The notes under the pieces were generated by a model. That model was not told where the DNA came from. It made no database searches and was given only the letters and a program-made list of their open reading frames with translations. From a virus: 20,940 bases of DNA. Numbering within the stretch: position 1 is the stretch's first letter; each line of letters begins with the position of its first letter. Shown piece after piece: positions 15,101-20,940 of this stretch. The stretch spans positions 1 through 20,940 of the IMG/VR virus record IMGVR_UViG_3300024262_002005; one strand, given 5' to 3'. The position numbers and the translations under genes were made by a program.

Positions 15101-16037
15101 GCGATACACCTTCCTGGCCAAACTCTTCCAGGGCTTCTTCAATCGATAGCCGGGCGATCTCGCCAGACCAGCCCTTGAGTTCCTTGCCAGCGGTCTTCAT
15201 CCCCTTCTTTCGGGCCACCTTAATGAAACTCTTGAGTGAATGTTTACCGCCCTCTGCGAACTTTAGAACCCGGCCCACCTGTAGTGCCTCTACAATAGCA
15301 TTTAACGATCCGACCACCACACGCTCTCGCTGGGCCTGTTCCAAGAGGTCGGGTCTGGCCTCTACCTGGTCTCGTGTGAGCTTGTGCGTCTTCATTAGCG
15401 AGGAGATAGCGTCGTCGTAGGCGTAATCCCCCTCTACCATGAATCCCACGCCAAACGCTCCAGCAGGACCGAAAGCAGCCCCGGCTACGGCAGCATTAGC
15501 CATATACGGCACAGCCTCGGATATCGTTCTGGTGGTCCAGGCCAGGGCACCTGAATATTGAGGTGCGAATTTCTCCTGGGCAGACATTATCTTACGCTTG
15601 GCTTCTTTGATCCCCTTGGTGGACTCGATCTGTTCCTCACGTGTAGGCAGTGATGGTGCCCAGGGTGTTCCCACCTTACGTACCTTTTCAGATGAGATAT
15701 TCAGGGCAGCGTCTACCGTGCCCACTACGCCCTTAGCCACACCAAGTTCTGCACTGACGAGACCTCGACCGACGATACCCGGAACGTCTCGTACTCTGGC
15801 CTTTGGTAGTCCAGATTCTGTCCCGAATGAGCTACCGCCCAGATCAGTATAGCCTCCGCCGAACATGCCCTGACCACCAGTAACTTTACCCACGGTTGGA
15901 AATTCCACCCCGAATTTAGAGGCAAACTCTTCAAACGGTACATCCGAGTAATTTTTGGCGTGCAACTTCGTCGCCAGATCCATATCAGAGATATCATTAT
16001 AACCTGGATACTGCTGTCTGAATTGTTTTATATCCAT
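12135..16037 (-). CDS. Large internal virion/ejection protein (1300 aa, T7 gp16-like by position and size)
   Basis: The 1300 residues begin with a short domain seen in large phage virion proteins (FRQQYPGYNDISD, then KNYSDVPFEEFASKFG). Gly/Ala-rich hydrophobic stretches at about 174-200 (AVPYMANAAVAGAAFG) and 336-361 (GGAALGGAVAGP) could insert in membranes. The middle is charged and helical, the C-terminal third holds a well-ordered region (GYMRHIVDTMVED, GVMGLRPKQIIRN) and a hydrophobic span near 1183-1205, and the tail is Arg-rich (PTRRRVTPPVRRRPG). Length and order after two smaller genes match T7 gp14-gp15-gp16, proteins that form the ejection conduit. I see no clear lytic transglycosylase motif. 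The function is inferred from synteny and layout. Confidence 0.72.
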   Translation of the reverse strand: MDIKQFRQQYPGYNDISDMDLATKLHAKNYSDVPFEEFASKFGVEFPTVGKVTGGQGMFGGGYTDLGGSSFGTESGLPKARVRDVPGIVGRGLVSAELGVAKGVVGTVDAALNISSEKVRKVGTPWAPSLPTREEQIESTKGIKEAKRKIMSAQEKFAPQYSGALAWTTRTISEAVPYMANAAVAGAAFGPAGAFGVGFMVEGDYAYDDAISSLMKTHKLTRDQVEARPDLLEQAQRERVVVGSLNAIVEALQVGRVLKFAEGGKHSLKSFIKVARKKGMKTAGKELKGWSGEIARLSIEEALEEFGQEGVSLSVPAAFRGEYPTKEDGSPDWLAIGERLGGAALGGAVAGPVLGGAGRLATGQQTDVAREQPPILGKEGVEVTQDIPPGSNVYKGDDGNTYIETPAQMGDKATQVTEERKDEEGNSRLFVKGTDIEVTQDFEHSVSGRLDAPMSETPAEATTEIIERPETPQMLKKPLSELSDNELAKRVQRASPYHKQYVQEIAWREQQKELAAAEPIAETPAAPEQAAETPNEKIGRQYGLDSEEVAERLTAAETRHQELGSIETTKRTVDERREFRFLGEHKNNLDALLDWETAEDKTKVGKQKSKPIKSQYAAGHEIPKALGMSEKERRAFMKKSTGKTSMAKMSPLEAQDYIDDLHKLAKEKKIDTGILPSERRFKKPIIGLTPQLYKTKILGVEFMVSPAAIGKQRFDLEVAKMSKRLDVMKRIIERLGGETIKTKAIAKLKNKPTKSVARFADLLNENEEAPSDLSKDERAVFNYFRNLSRTILARENAVREELGMEPIAYKTGYMRHIVDTMVEDIIDGRHPMPEELKYWAEKNAPKRISNTMEYQRKLGDELAPIFSNDLIKATKAMVYTGLKEIHLDKPLKFFEIQMALHSDLIPDSTRRWTENFINHMVVGKQTNTDKRLNEMIKDSGIGTVVNKVLKPFGRKISNRPFTNMLGKLGRLQIYGVMGLRPKQIIRNKFQLLQNLAFYTTKSNLRAALPVSEQCKKFISESLFFETYRDQGFEDLSERGKGIFGRGWMKGFQWSAVSNAETAMKAAYYDILELIEDPKHKDLGWADPKRTYTEEHEFLYPSEEKKLRAEMDFGPGCSEYHYIPMAMPGVFKYKSATPVTRLQSWWMNHFFKFHREAAHRFFTGETREGLKLPWSRRVGWGRYMVIGGLVLNTLGYGSSYLFGAAPDALPPLAQLLIGLYQYIVTDDDRTRNQAKWKMLSSIKTFIPGYLAKKDIEAYWENKGDLTKLLFYNKGIFKDEQATTSQAPTRRRVTPPVRRRPG

Positions 16038-16858
16038 TATCTAAGCCCTAATGGGTCATTATCTGTTTGCTGTTGTGCGTTACCTTCACGCTGGTTTAGT
16101 AACATCTTGGTCTGGTCCTTAATCGATCCACCGATCCTCGGGGATTTAACAGCGGTATTCATCAGGCTGCTGGTGTTGGGGCGCAGGAGCATGTTCTGTT
16201 CTTCTGTGACCCGGCCAAGTTCTTCCTTGATTAAACCGTATGCCTGGATCTCATCAAGTTTAGCCTTACGCCAGGCACCAGCAGTTGAACCTTCCTTGAC
16301 GTTACCCTTGGCATCATAGGCCAGTTTAGAAGGGTCGAATATTTCGAGTTCTTCAGGTGCTGTCTCCTCCCAGCGTCGGGGTTTCCACCAACTCGGTATT
16401 TTACCAGATGGCTGAACCCTGAATTGTTTAGCATTAGACTCAAGTTTATTACGGTAGATATCGAGTTCGCTATACTGCTTCATAGAAGAACCAGACTGGG
16501 TGACAGACATAAGTTTCTCAGCCTCGGGACCGAGTACCATACGCCATTTAGCCTCAGTCGCGTTAGTAATAACACCTTGATTCTGCAACTGCTCCAGGTT
16601 CTTGAAATTACTAAGCTGTGCCTGATATCCTTGGTCGAACTTAGCCGCTCGATCTGCCGCCTTAGTCTGTGCTGTAGCCAGTAGTTGCTGGTGTTTCTGG
16701 GGGCTGAACCTGTTGATCTTGGCCTGTTGATTTATTGTGTCCCACTCCCGTTGGAACTCCTGTTGTATGCCGTCCCGTCCGGCCTTGACCTTCTGCTCGA
16801 ACATACTCTCGGGAGTAAGATTACTACTGGCGGGGTTTACAAATTGTGGATTTGCCAT
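16037..16858 (-). CDS. Putative internal virion protein (273 aa, T7 gp15-like position)
   Basis: ATG 16858 follows AAGAGGG; the stop overlaps the start of the 1300-aa gene (TAATG). The protein is Gln/Lys/Glu-rich and mostly helical, with likely coiled coils in the first 110 residues (FQREWDTINQQAKINRF, AQLSNFKNLEQLQNQG), a Trp/Pro turn (IPSWWKPRRWEE) near the middle and a Gln-rich end. No enzymatic motif. It lies between a Gly/Ala-rich 273-aa gene and the 1300-aa gene, the place of an internal core protein in podoviruses, though it is much shorter than T7 gp15 (747 aa). Confidence 0.62.
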   Translation of the reverse strand: MANPQFVNPASSNLTPESMFEQKVKAGRDGIQQEFQREWDTINQQAKINRFSPQKHQQLLATAQTKAADRAAKFDQGYQAQLSNFKNLEQLQNQGVITNATEAKWRMVLGPEAEKLMSVTQSGSSMKQYSELDIYRNKLESNAKQFRVQPSGKIPSWWKPRRWEETAPEELEIFDPSKLAYDAKGNVKEGSTAGAWRKAKLDEIQAYGLIKEELGRVTEEQNMLLRPNTSSLMNTAVKSPRIGGSIKDQTKMLLNQREGNAQQQTDNDPLGLR

Positions 16859-16868
16859 GATTACCCTC

Positions 16869-17690
16869 TTAGAATCCTGTCGCTTTATTGCCGAGTTTTT
16901 GGTTTAGTGCCGTCAGTTCTGAACTGGACCATGTTTGAGGTTTGGCGGTAGTAGTAGGAGCAGCAGAAGAAAATAAACTTGGGGCAGATGTAGGCACCTT
17001 AAAATTACTACCAGTAGGGGCAACCTGTTTCTTAGCGTTCATCTTAGCGTTTAACTCGGCATATCCAAGGCCAAGTTGTCCTGCCGCCTGTTGCTGCCCG
17101 GCCTGTAACCCGGCGTAACCAAGGCCGAGTTGTCCTGCCGCTTGTTGCTGCCCGGCCCTTAGTCCAGCATAGCCGAGACCAAGTTGATTAGACTGTCCCT
17201 GTGCTTGTAAATCAGCCATATACTTCTGCATCGCCTGGCTTTGGCTGAACTGTTGCGAACTCTGATCCATACCTTGAGTAAATTGCGAAGCACTCTGTTG
17301 GGCACCACCCATAGCCATATTAAGAGCGGCCAGGTTCTGTGCCCTGGTGCTCTCCACTCCCGCTCGCGTTGGTGCGGCTACTTCTTCTTCGTACTTCTTC
17401 CCGAGACCAGCGGCCATCGTTGTACCAGCAAGACCTGAACCAATAAGGGCGTTCATACCTGATGCCATAGACTGTGTTCTACCGCGGTCTAACCCAGCCT
17501 CTACACCCGCACCATATCCGCCACCGGGTTGATAGTATTTCATGGCCTCTTGGAATGGTTTAGACACTTCAGCTTTTTGTCTGGCGATCTTAACGTCAGT
17601 GGGTTCGGGGGCCGATGTCCACGAACTGAAGTCTGGATTCTTCCAATGCTCTTTAACTTCCCCGGTAAATCTATTCTTCCAATAAGCCAT
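16869..17690 (-). CDS. Putative internal virion protein with GLGYAGL repeats (273 aa, T7 gp14-like position)
   Basis: ATG 17690 overlaps the stop of the propeller-like gene (TAATG). The N-terminus is Trp-rich (KNRFTGEVKEHWKNPDFSSW), followed by Gly/Ala-rich helical segments (LIGSGLAGTTMAAGLGKKY, NLAALNMAMGGAQQSAS), a Gln/Ser-rich stretch, and near residues 168-212 an 18-residue tandem repeat (QLGLGYAGLQAGQQQAAG) in about 2.5 copies. Such amphipathic, Gly/Ala-rich small proteins directly after the nozzle gene are typical of the membrane-inserting ejection protein (T7 gp14, P22 gp7 class). No enzymatic motif; the function is inferred. Confidence 0.65.
   Translation of the reverse strand: MAYWKNRFTGEVKEHWKNPDFSSWTSAPEPTDVKIARQKAEVSKPFQEAMKYYQPGGGYGAGVEAGLDRGRTQSMASGMNALIGSGLAGTTMAAGLGKKYEEEVAAPTRAGVESTRAQNLAALNMAMGGAQQSASQFTQGMDQSSQQFSQSQAMQKYMADLQAQGQSNQLGLGYAGLRAGQQQAAGQLGLGYAGLQAGQQQAAGQLGLGYAELNAKMNAKKQVAPTGSNFKVPTSAPSLFSSAAPTTTAKPQTWSSSELTALNQKLGNKATGF
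17051..17186 (-). repeat. 54-bp tandem repeat within coding sequence (~2.5 copies)
   Basis: Two adjacent 54-bp units (17065-17118 and 17119-17172) are near-identical, with partial copies on both sides. Each encodes 18 residues of the form QLGLGYAGLxAGQQQAAG. The 54-bp length keeps the frame. The near identity of the full units at the DNA level suggests recent duplication. Confidence 0.9.
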
Positions 17691-19255
17691 TATTTAATCC
17701 TGCCTTTCCCAGATACATTGACAACCAACTGGTCGAAACTCATGGTCTCGTCAGCCGTAATATTTTCTAATCTAATAACTGCGAACGCCCCGCGTATCTT
17801 CTGTTTCTTCCTCTGTCCCCTGGGATTACCTGGTGCCGTAAACGTACCCGATACCCTGGGGGCGGTATTGGCCTTGGCCTTCTCTATCGCTTCGGACGCA
17901 GTACGCCCTATGAATACTTTATATCCGATATCGTCCGAATCTGTTTCTGTACCGGCAGCACCACCACCAGAAGAGGTTAACGACATCGAGTAAATAGCCC
18001 CCTCTTTGCCATCCGATGCCAGAGCGAATGGCCCGAATGTGGCGTAACTGTTAATAGCTTCGTCCGTACCACCTATATCATCGCTACTTTTGTCAGGATC
18101 GAATTTCCTGATGTAGCCATCTTTACAGCCTACCAACAGATCCCTATAATCTGGATCATTAGCCGCGTAAAAATGCGTAGAGTAGACACCACATTCCTCG
18201 GGATAAGACTCAGGGAAAAACGCATATCTTTGCACTTCTGAATCCCCGAATGTCACTGGACTAAGGCTTATAAAGTAATTGGAGTTAGTCCCATCAGCTA
18301 ATAGGGTTATACAGGTTACGATACCATGTCTCTTACGATCATACCCCATAGTTATACGGTGCGTGGTAGGATTTACTGCCTCATCGTCTACCAGGTTGGG
18401 TAGATTAATCTCCGTTAGAAGTTCAGCGGTTGTGTTACTTTTACTTATTTTATACACCCCACCAGCACCCCAGAAATATAGGTTATCATCCTCATCGAAA
18501 CACCAACTCCTCGCCCCGAATATTCCAGTAGTCTCATCAATCGCACTCAGAGAACCACCCTCGGCAGGATCGCCGTACATAACCCACATAGTCGTAGCAC
18601 ACCCGAAGATAAGGTACTCTCTGCCTCTCGGTATGAGTGCACGGATTATGTCACCAACTTCACCCGGAACGTTGGCGTTCTCGCCGCCAGCCACAGGTGA
18701 ACCACCGTCATTGGCAGCGTAAAGGTAGTCCCACGGATTTCCGTTTCTGGATTTATACCATTGATTGGGGCTATTAGGGTTGCCAGAGAGATAGATTGAC
18801 CCCCTGTATGTACAGCCGAGGTATGCCTTAGCCGGTAACGACCCCGACGCTCCGCCAGGATACACTGTATAATCGTACCAGAGCGGTGTGGTTGAGGCCT
18901 CGGCGACAGCAGATGGCACTCTCGTCTCTGGGTCCATGCCTCCGCCAGATAGTGTGTAACCAGCAGTAGTAACAAATGTACCACTGGTAGTGTAACCATA
19001 GATCATTGTTTTGGCAGTATTAACAAAGTCAACGATCATAGTAGCCCCGGAGGTTGCCTGTGTCACTATAGACCCCTTGGTGGGGGCTGTGGTAAGTGCT
19101 GTTACTGTCAACTTGGTGTTTATAAAATCTACGACCCTTAGGTTGGCACCGTTGATAATAAATATCTTCTGATAAGCCTCGAACATAACGAGTTGATCAG
19201 AGGTATCGATATCATCTACCGAAGCCGCTAACGCTACCATTGTTCCTGCTGCCAT
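17690..19255 (-). CDS. Beta-propeller-like tail protein, candidate nozzle / tail tubular protein B (521 aa)
   Basis: 521 residues, beta-rich, with blade-like repeats of short strands: AYQKIFIINGANLRVVDF, TYRGSIYLSGNPN then QWYKSRNGNPWDYLY, REYLIFGCATTMWVMYGD, DDNLYFWGAGGVYKISKS, DLLVGCKDGYIRKFDPD. Strings of the form 'G.iYlSgnp..pnqw..S..gnpwdy' recur in podovirus nozzle/tail-tube proteins (T7 gp12 and P22 gp10 class), which form a beta-propeller around the exit channel. Its ATG (19255) overlaps the stop of the gene before, and GAGGA at 19262-19266 is the ribosome site. The three genes that follow look like ejection proteins, which supports the assignment. The fold is inferred from strand patterns. 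Confidence 0.68.
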   Translation of the reverse strand: MAAGTMVALAASVDDIDTSDQLVMFEAYQKIFIINGANLRVVDFINTKLTVTALTTAPTKGSIVTQATSGATMIVDFVNTAKTMIYGYTTSGTFVTTAGYTLSGGGMDPETRVPSAVAEASTTPLWYDYTVYPGGASGSLPAKAYLGCTYRGSIYLSGNPNSPNQWYKSRNGNPWDYLYAANDGGSPVAGGENANVPGEVGDIIRALIPRGREYLIFGCATTMWVMYGDPAEGGSLSAIDETTGIFGARSWCFDEDDNLYFWGAGGVYKISKSNTTAELLTEINLPNLVDDEAVNPTTHRITMGYDRKRHGIVTCITLLADGTNSNYFISLSPVTFGDSEVQRYAFFPESYPEECGVYSTHFYAANDPDYRDLLVGCKDGYIRKFDPDKSSDDIGGTDEAINSYATFGPFALASDGKEGAIYSMSLTSSGGGAAGTETDSDDIGYKVFIGRTASEAIEKAKANTAPRVSGTFTAPGNPRGQRKKQKIRGAFAVIRLENITADETMSFDQLVVNVSGKGRIK

Positions 19256-19965
19256 TATATGTCCTCATAATAAAATTGGTCACTTCCAACAGCCACCAAT
19301 CGTGTATAGTTAACACTATCTACGATACGAACGGATACGGAACCAAGGTTCCCTGACATAGCCCCCACCCCAGCTATTGTCCCAGATAATTCACTAATTG
19401 AAAGTACTTCTAAATTTCCAGATGGTGTTCCTGTTCCTGCTATAGTTCCTGATAGTTCTGAGTATGTTGTACCTACTCCCCCGATTGCGTAAATTGCTGT
19501 ATTTACCCCTAAAACTCCTGAGCTAACCCAGGGATTAGTTAATGTCGTAGAAGATGTTTTATATGATGTAGTGCTATCGCCTACAGTATTAATATTAATA
19601 TTTGTTTGTGTGCTGGTATTATCAAGTTGAACAGCTAACCAATAGATAGTTTCAGGAGTAACTTCCCAATTAACCTCTACACTCTTCCATCCCGCATCTG
19701 TGCCTTTTGCATTAGTGTTAGATACATATAATCTATTTGTAGGAAGTCCAGTAACAGCATAATTTTCATATAAACCTACCTCAAAATTAGAAGCCTCTGT
19801 CGCAGTATCACACCACCAACCAATTTCAGTAATAGTGGTTATTCCTTCTGGTACGACAACCTTAAACGCATAAGATATTGCGTCCACTACTGAGTTATCT
19901 CCTTCGGGGTCTGCCACAGGGGCGACTGTTACAAAACCACAATTTGTCCCTATTACAACAGCCAT
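19255..19965 (-). CDS. Beta-rich virion protein with SGTIAG repeats (236 aa)
   Basis: ATG 19965 lies one base after the previous stop (TAATATG). The first ~165 residues look like a beta-sandwich of the kind in phage appendage or carbohydrate-binding proteins (ITEIGWWCDTATEASNFEVG, ETIYWLAVQLDNT, VNTAIYAIGGVG). Then come two copies of SELSGTIAG(T/V)G, each followed by SGNL, a repeat common in phage tail proteins, and a C-terminal motif RLVAVGSDQFYYEDI that recurs in the upstream Fn3-repeat protein. A virion surface or tail-adaptor role is likely; the exact role is unknown. Confidence 0.66.
   Translation of the reverse strand: MAVVIGTNCGFVTVAPVADPEGDNSVVDAISYAFKVVVPEGITTITEIGWWCDTATEASNFEVGLYENYAVTGLPTNRLYVSNTNAKGTDAGWKSVEVNWEVTPETIYWLAVQLDNTSTQTNININTVGDSTTSYKTSSTTLTNPWVSSGVLGVNTAIYAIGGVGTTYSELSGTIAGTGTPSGNLEVLSISELSGTIAGVGAMSGNLGSVSVRIVDSVNYTRLVAVGSDQFYYEDI
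19258..19302 (-). other. C-terminal motif copy A (RLVAVGSDQFYYEDI)
   Basis: The last 15 codons of the SGTIAG-repeat gene. The same pattern, RLVA......F-aromatic-YE-acid-aliphatic, ends the Fn3-repeat protein (20352-20396). The GAG GA of the Glu-Asp codons (19262-19266) also serves as ribosome site for the propeller-like gene. Confidence 0.65.
19346..19460 (-). repeat. Two coding repeats, SELSGTIAG...SGNL
   Basis: Two ~48-bp units, about 66 bp apart, encode SELSGTIAGTGTPSGNL and SELSGTIAGVGAMSGNL. The protein copies are closely similar while the DNA differs at many third positions, so the repeat is older and held by selection on the protein. Confidence 0.8.
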
Positions 19966-19966
19966 A

Positions 19967-20347
19967 TTATGTTAGAGTTACGTTTAACTCCCCCGCTGCA
20001 AATCTTGGAGTAATCCCCGCTGTTATAGCTCTTGAGTCACCGAGAGCAGCAGAACAAAGCATATTACCAGCAGTAATAGCATCGAATAGGGCGAAGTGTG
20101 TTACTGTCCCCCAGGCACCAGCAGCCTCTGGAAACTCTACAGCGGCATCATTGTCAATTTCGTTGGCGGCTCTGCTCCACGCAGCACACGCCACCCTTAC
20201 ATAGGTGTCTCCAGGTTCTGCTAAACCAGAAGCATCATCAAGGGGATCTGCCGTCGATAGTCCTACGTACATTGTAGGAGCGGCATAGGAACCGATATCA
20301 AATAGGTGGTCAAGTATCTCGCCTTCCCAAAAATCACTAAAACTCAT
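19967..20347 (-). CDS. Phage tail-associated protein (126 aa)
   Basis: Start chosen at ATG 20347 (MSFSDFWEGEILDHLF) because GAGGAG (20355-20360) lies 7 bases upstream; the ATG at 20362 overlaps that site and the previous gene. The protein follows a pattern common in phage structural genes: YVGLSTADPLDDASG, GLAEPGDTYVR, a Phe-Pro (VEFPEA) and WGTVTHFALFDA...GNMLCSAAL. These small proteins are generally found beside tail or fibre genes and are thought to be minor virion parts. No enzyme motif. Family resemblance is from memory of the motif; the role is inferred. Confidence 0.7.
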   Translation of the reverse strand: MSFSDFWEGEILDHLFDIGSYAAPTMYVGLSTADPLDDASGLAEPGDTYVRVACAAWSRAANEIDNDAAVEFPEAAGAWGTVTHFALFDAITAGNMLCSAALGDSRAITAGITPRFAAGELNVTLT

Positions 20348-20348
20348 A

Positions 20349-20940
20349 TTATAACTCCTCATACCAGAATTTATTTTCTGCGGCTGCTACTAATCTTCTA
20401 AGCGTCACCAGGTTATTCTCTCCCGTGTATCTCCAATCCGTACCTTCGACGCCGGGTTCGTCTTCAAAATCAGGGGCCGTACCATACGGTCCGGCACCAC
20501 TACCCCCGTCTATTAAAGTATAGGATATCATAATCTGATTAAAGTTTATGGTGGTAAATGACCACTCATCACCCTCTGTGACACCGATTTCGTTTATTGA
20601 GTCTATTCTCCAATAGCGTGTTACGGCATAATCATACGGAGAACCCAGGGTGATTCCAGCTATGGTTAAAGACAGTTCTTCTTGCCCCATAGATGGTGAT
20701 GTCAAGTCCCCTGATGTATCTCCATAATATATGTTATAAGAAGTAGAATTACCACCATCTACCCACGTCATTGCGGCCTGGTCTAATGTAACATCATCTG
20801 CCGCATCTGTAGGGGCAGGAGTAGTGGCTTTTGCTGGCCGGGCATCAAAATTCCATTCGTCACCCTCTGTCGTCCCGGCGTCATTCGTAGCATCTACCCG
20901 CCAATAAATTTTTTGGTTTATTGGACTCGCACCAAAGATA
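20349..20940 (-). CDS. Fibronectin type III-like repeat virion protein, truncated by window edge
   Basis: Open on the minus strand to the window end, so the ATG at 20771 is internal and the N-terminus is missing; 196 residues are visible. Two repeats 97 residues apart carry YWRVDATNDAGTTEGDEW and YWRIDSINEIGVTEGDEW, the final strands of Fn3-like domains. Between them are strand-rich segments (TSYNIYYGD, LSLTIAGITLGSPYDY). The end is RLVAAAENKFWYEEL, the motif shared with the SGTIAG-repeat gene. Fn3-like domains are common on phage tails and capsids and may bind cell-surface glycans. It is the first visible gene of the minus-strand cluster; upstream virion genes (portal, capsid, terminase) are expected beyond the edge. 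Confidence 0.78.
   Translation of the reverse strand, partial: IFGASPINQKIYWRVDATNDAGTTEGDEWNFDARPAKATTPAPTDAADDVTLDQAAMTWVDGGNSTSYNIYYGDTSGDLTSPSMGQEELSLTIAGITLGSPYDYAVTRYWRIDSINEIGVTEGDEWSFTTINFNQIMISYTLIDGGSGAGPYGTAPDFEDEPGVEGTDWRYTGENNLVTLRRLVAAAENKFWYEEL
20352..20396 (-). other. C-terminal motif copy B (RLVAAAENKFWYEEL)
   Basis: The last 15 codons of the Fn3-repeat gene. Matches copy A at seven of 15 positions (R, L, V, A, F, Y, E), with conservative changes at most of the others. The GAG GAG of its two Glu codons (20355-20360) is the ribosome site of the next gene. Confidence 0.65.
20556..20906 (-). repeat. Two Fn3-type coding repeats (97-residue period)
   Basis: The 20-codon blocks at 20847-20906 and 20556-20615 encode closely matching sequences (13 of 20 residues identical), 291 bp apart. 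They mark the ends of successive Fn3-like domains; more copies may lie beyond the window edge. Confidence 0.75.

Noticed and set aside
14863-15420. 185-codon open frame on the plus strand
   Set aside because: Shadow of the 1300-aa gene; Ser/Pro/Arg-rich composition typical of antisense reading and opposite to the cluster direction.
17051-17186. CRISPR-like array
   Set aside because: The 54-bp units are directly adjacent with no spacers and are in frame within a coding gene.
20348-20362. ATG 20362 as start of the 126-aa tail-associated protein
   Set aside because: This ATG overlaps the GAGGAG ribosome site and the end of the preceding gene; ATG 20347 is correctly spaced.
1-20940. tRNA genes, insertion sequences, retroelements or diversity-generating retroelement
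   Set aside because: No cloverleaf-like sequence, transposase, terminal inverted repeats or reverse transcriptase motifs were seen on either strand by eye.

Overview
The window looks like part of the genome of a tailed bacteriophage (Caudoviricetes), most likely with podovirus (T7-like) architecture. The evidence is a dense set of phage replication genes on one strand facing a set of virion genes on the other, almost no intergenic DNA, start/stop overlaps (ATGA, TAATG) at many junctions, and no rRNA, tRNA or bacterial housekeeping genes. The host is bacterial: Shine-Dalgarno sites are strong, one gene has a lipoprotein-type signal and another a twin-arginine-type signal. I cannot name the host or place the phage in a known genus.

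Left arm (1-11932, + strand): replication and recombination, then small accessory genes. In order: a metallophosphoesterase cut by the left edge; a 54-aa basic protein; a family A DNA polymerase with proofreading domain; a small Cys-rich protein; a VRR-NUC nuclease; a small unknown; a Cas4/RecB-like PD-(D/E)XK nuclease with Cys clusters; an unknown; a Sak4-like RecA-fold ATPase; a broken or frameshifted helix-turn-helix gene; a putative ssDNA-binding protein; a zinc-ribbon protein; and a TOPRIM primase fused to a D5-like SF3 helicase. Together these give a nearly self-contained replisome (primase-helicase, polymerase, SSB candidate) plus a recombination set (Sak4, two nucleases). After it come six or seven small genes of unknown role, including a lipoprotein candidate and a protein with a Tat-like signal. 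No phage RNA polymerase, ligase or integrase is seen here.

Right arm (11929-20940, - strand, read from right to left): virion genes. An Fn3-repeat protein cut by the right edge is followed by a short tail-associated protein, a beta-rich protein with SGTIAG repeats, a 521-aa beta-propeller-like protein (candidate nozzle/tail tubular B), two 273-aa proteins, a 1300-aa protein, and a small C-terminally anchored membrane protein (holin/XhlA-like). The order and sizes from the propeller to the 1300-aa protein resemble T7 gp12-gp14-gp15-gp16, so the last three large genes are probably the internal core/ejection proteins. The two arms converge at 11929-11932, where the stop codons overlap.

Most interesting points: a small HTH gene that needs a +1 frame change to be whole; a gene with a perfect 8-nt Shine-Dalgarno but no ATG/GTG/TTG start near it; mutually exclusive hairpins in the only long leader (before the primase-helicase); a shared 15-residue C-terminal motif in two virion proteins whose last codons double as the next gene's ribosome binding site; and polymerase and primase active-site variants.
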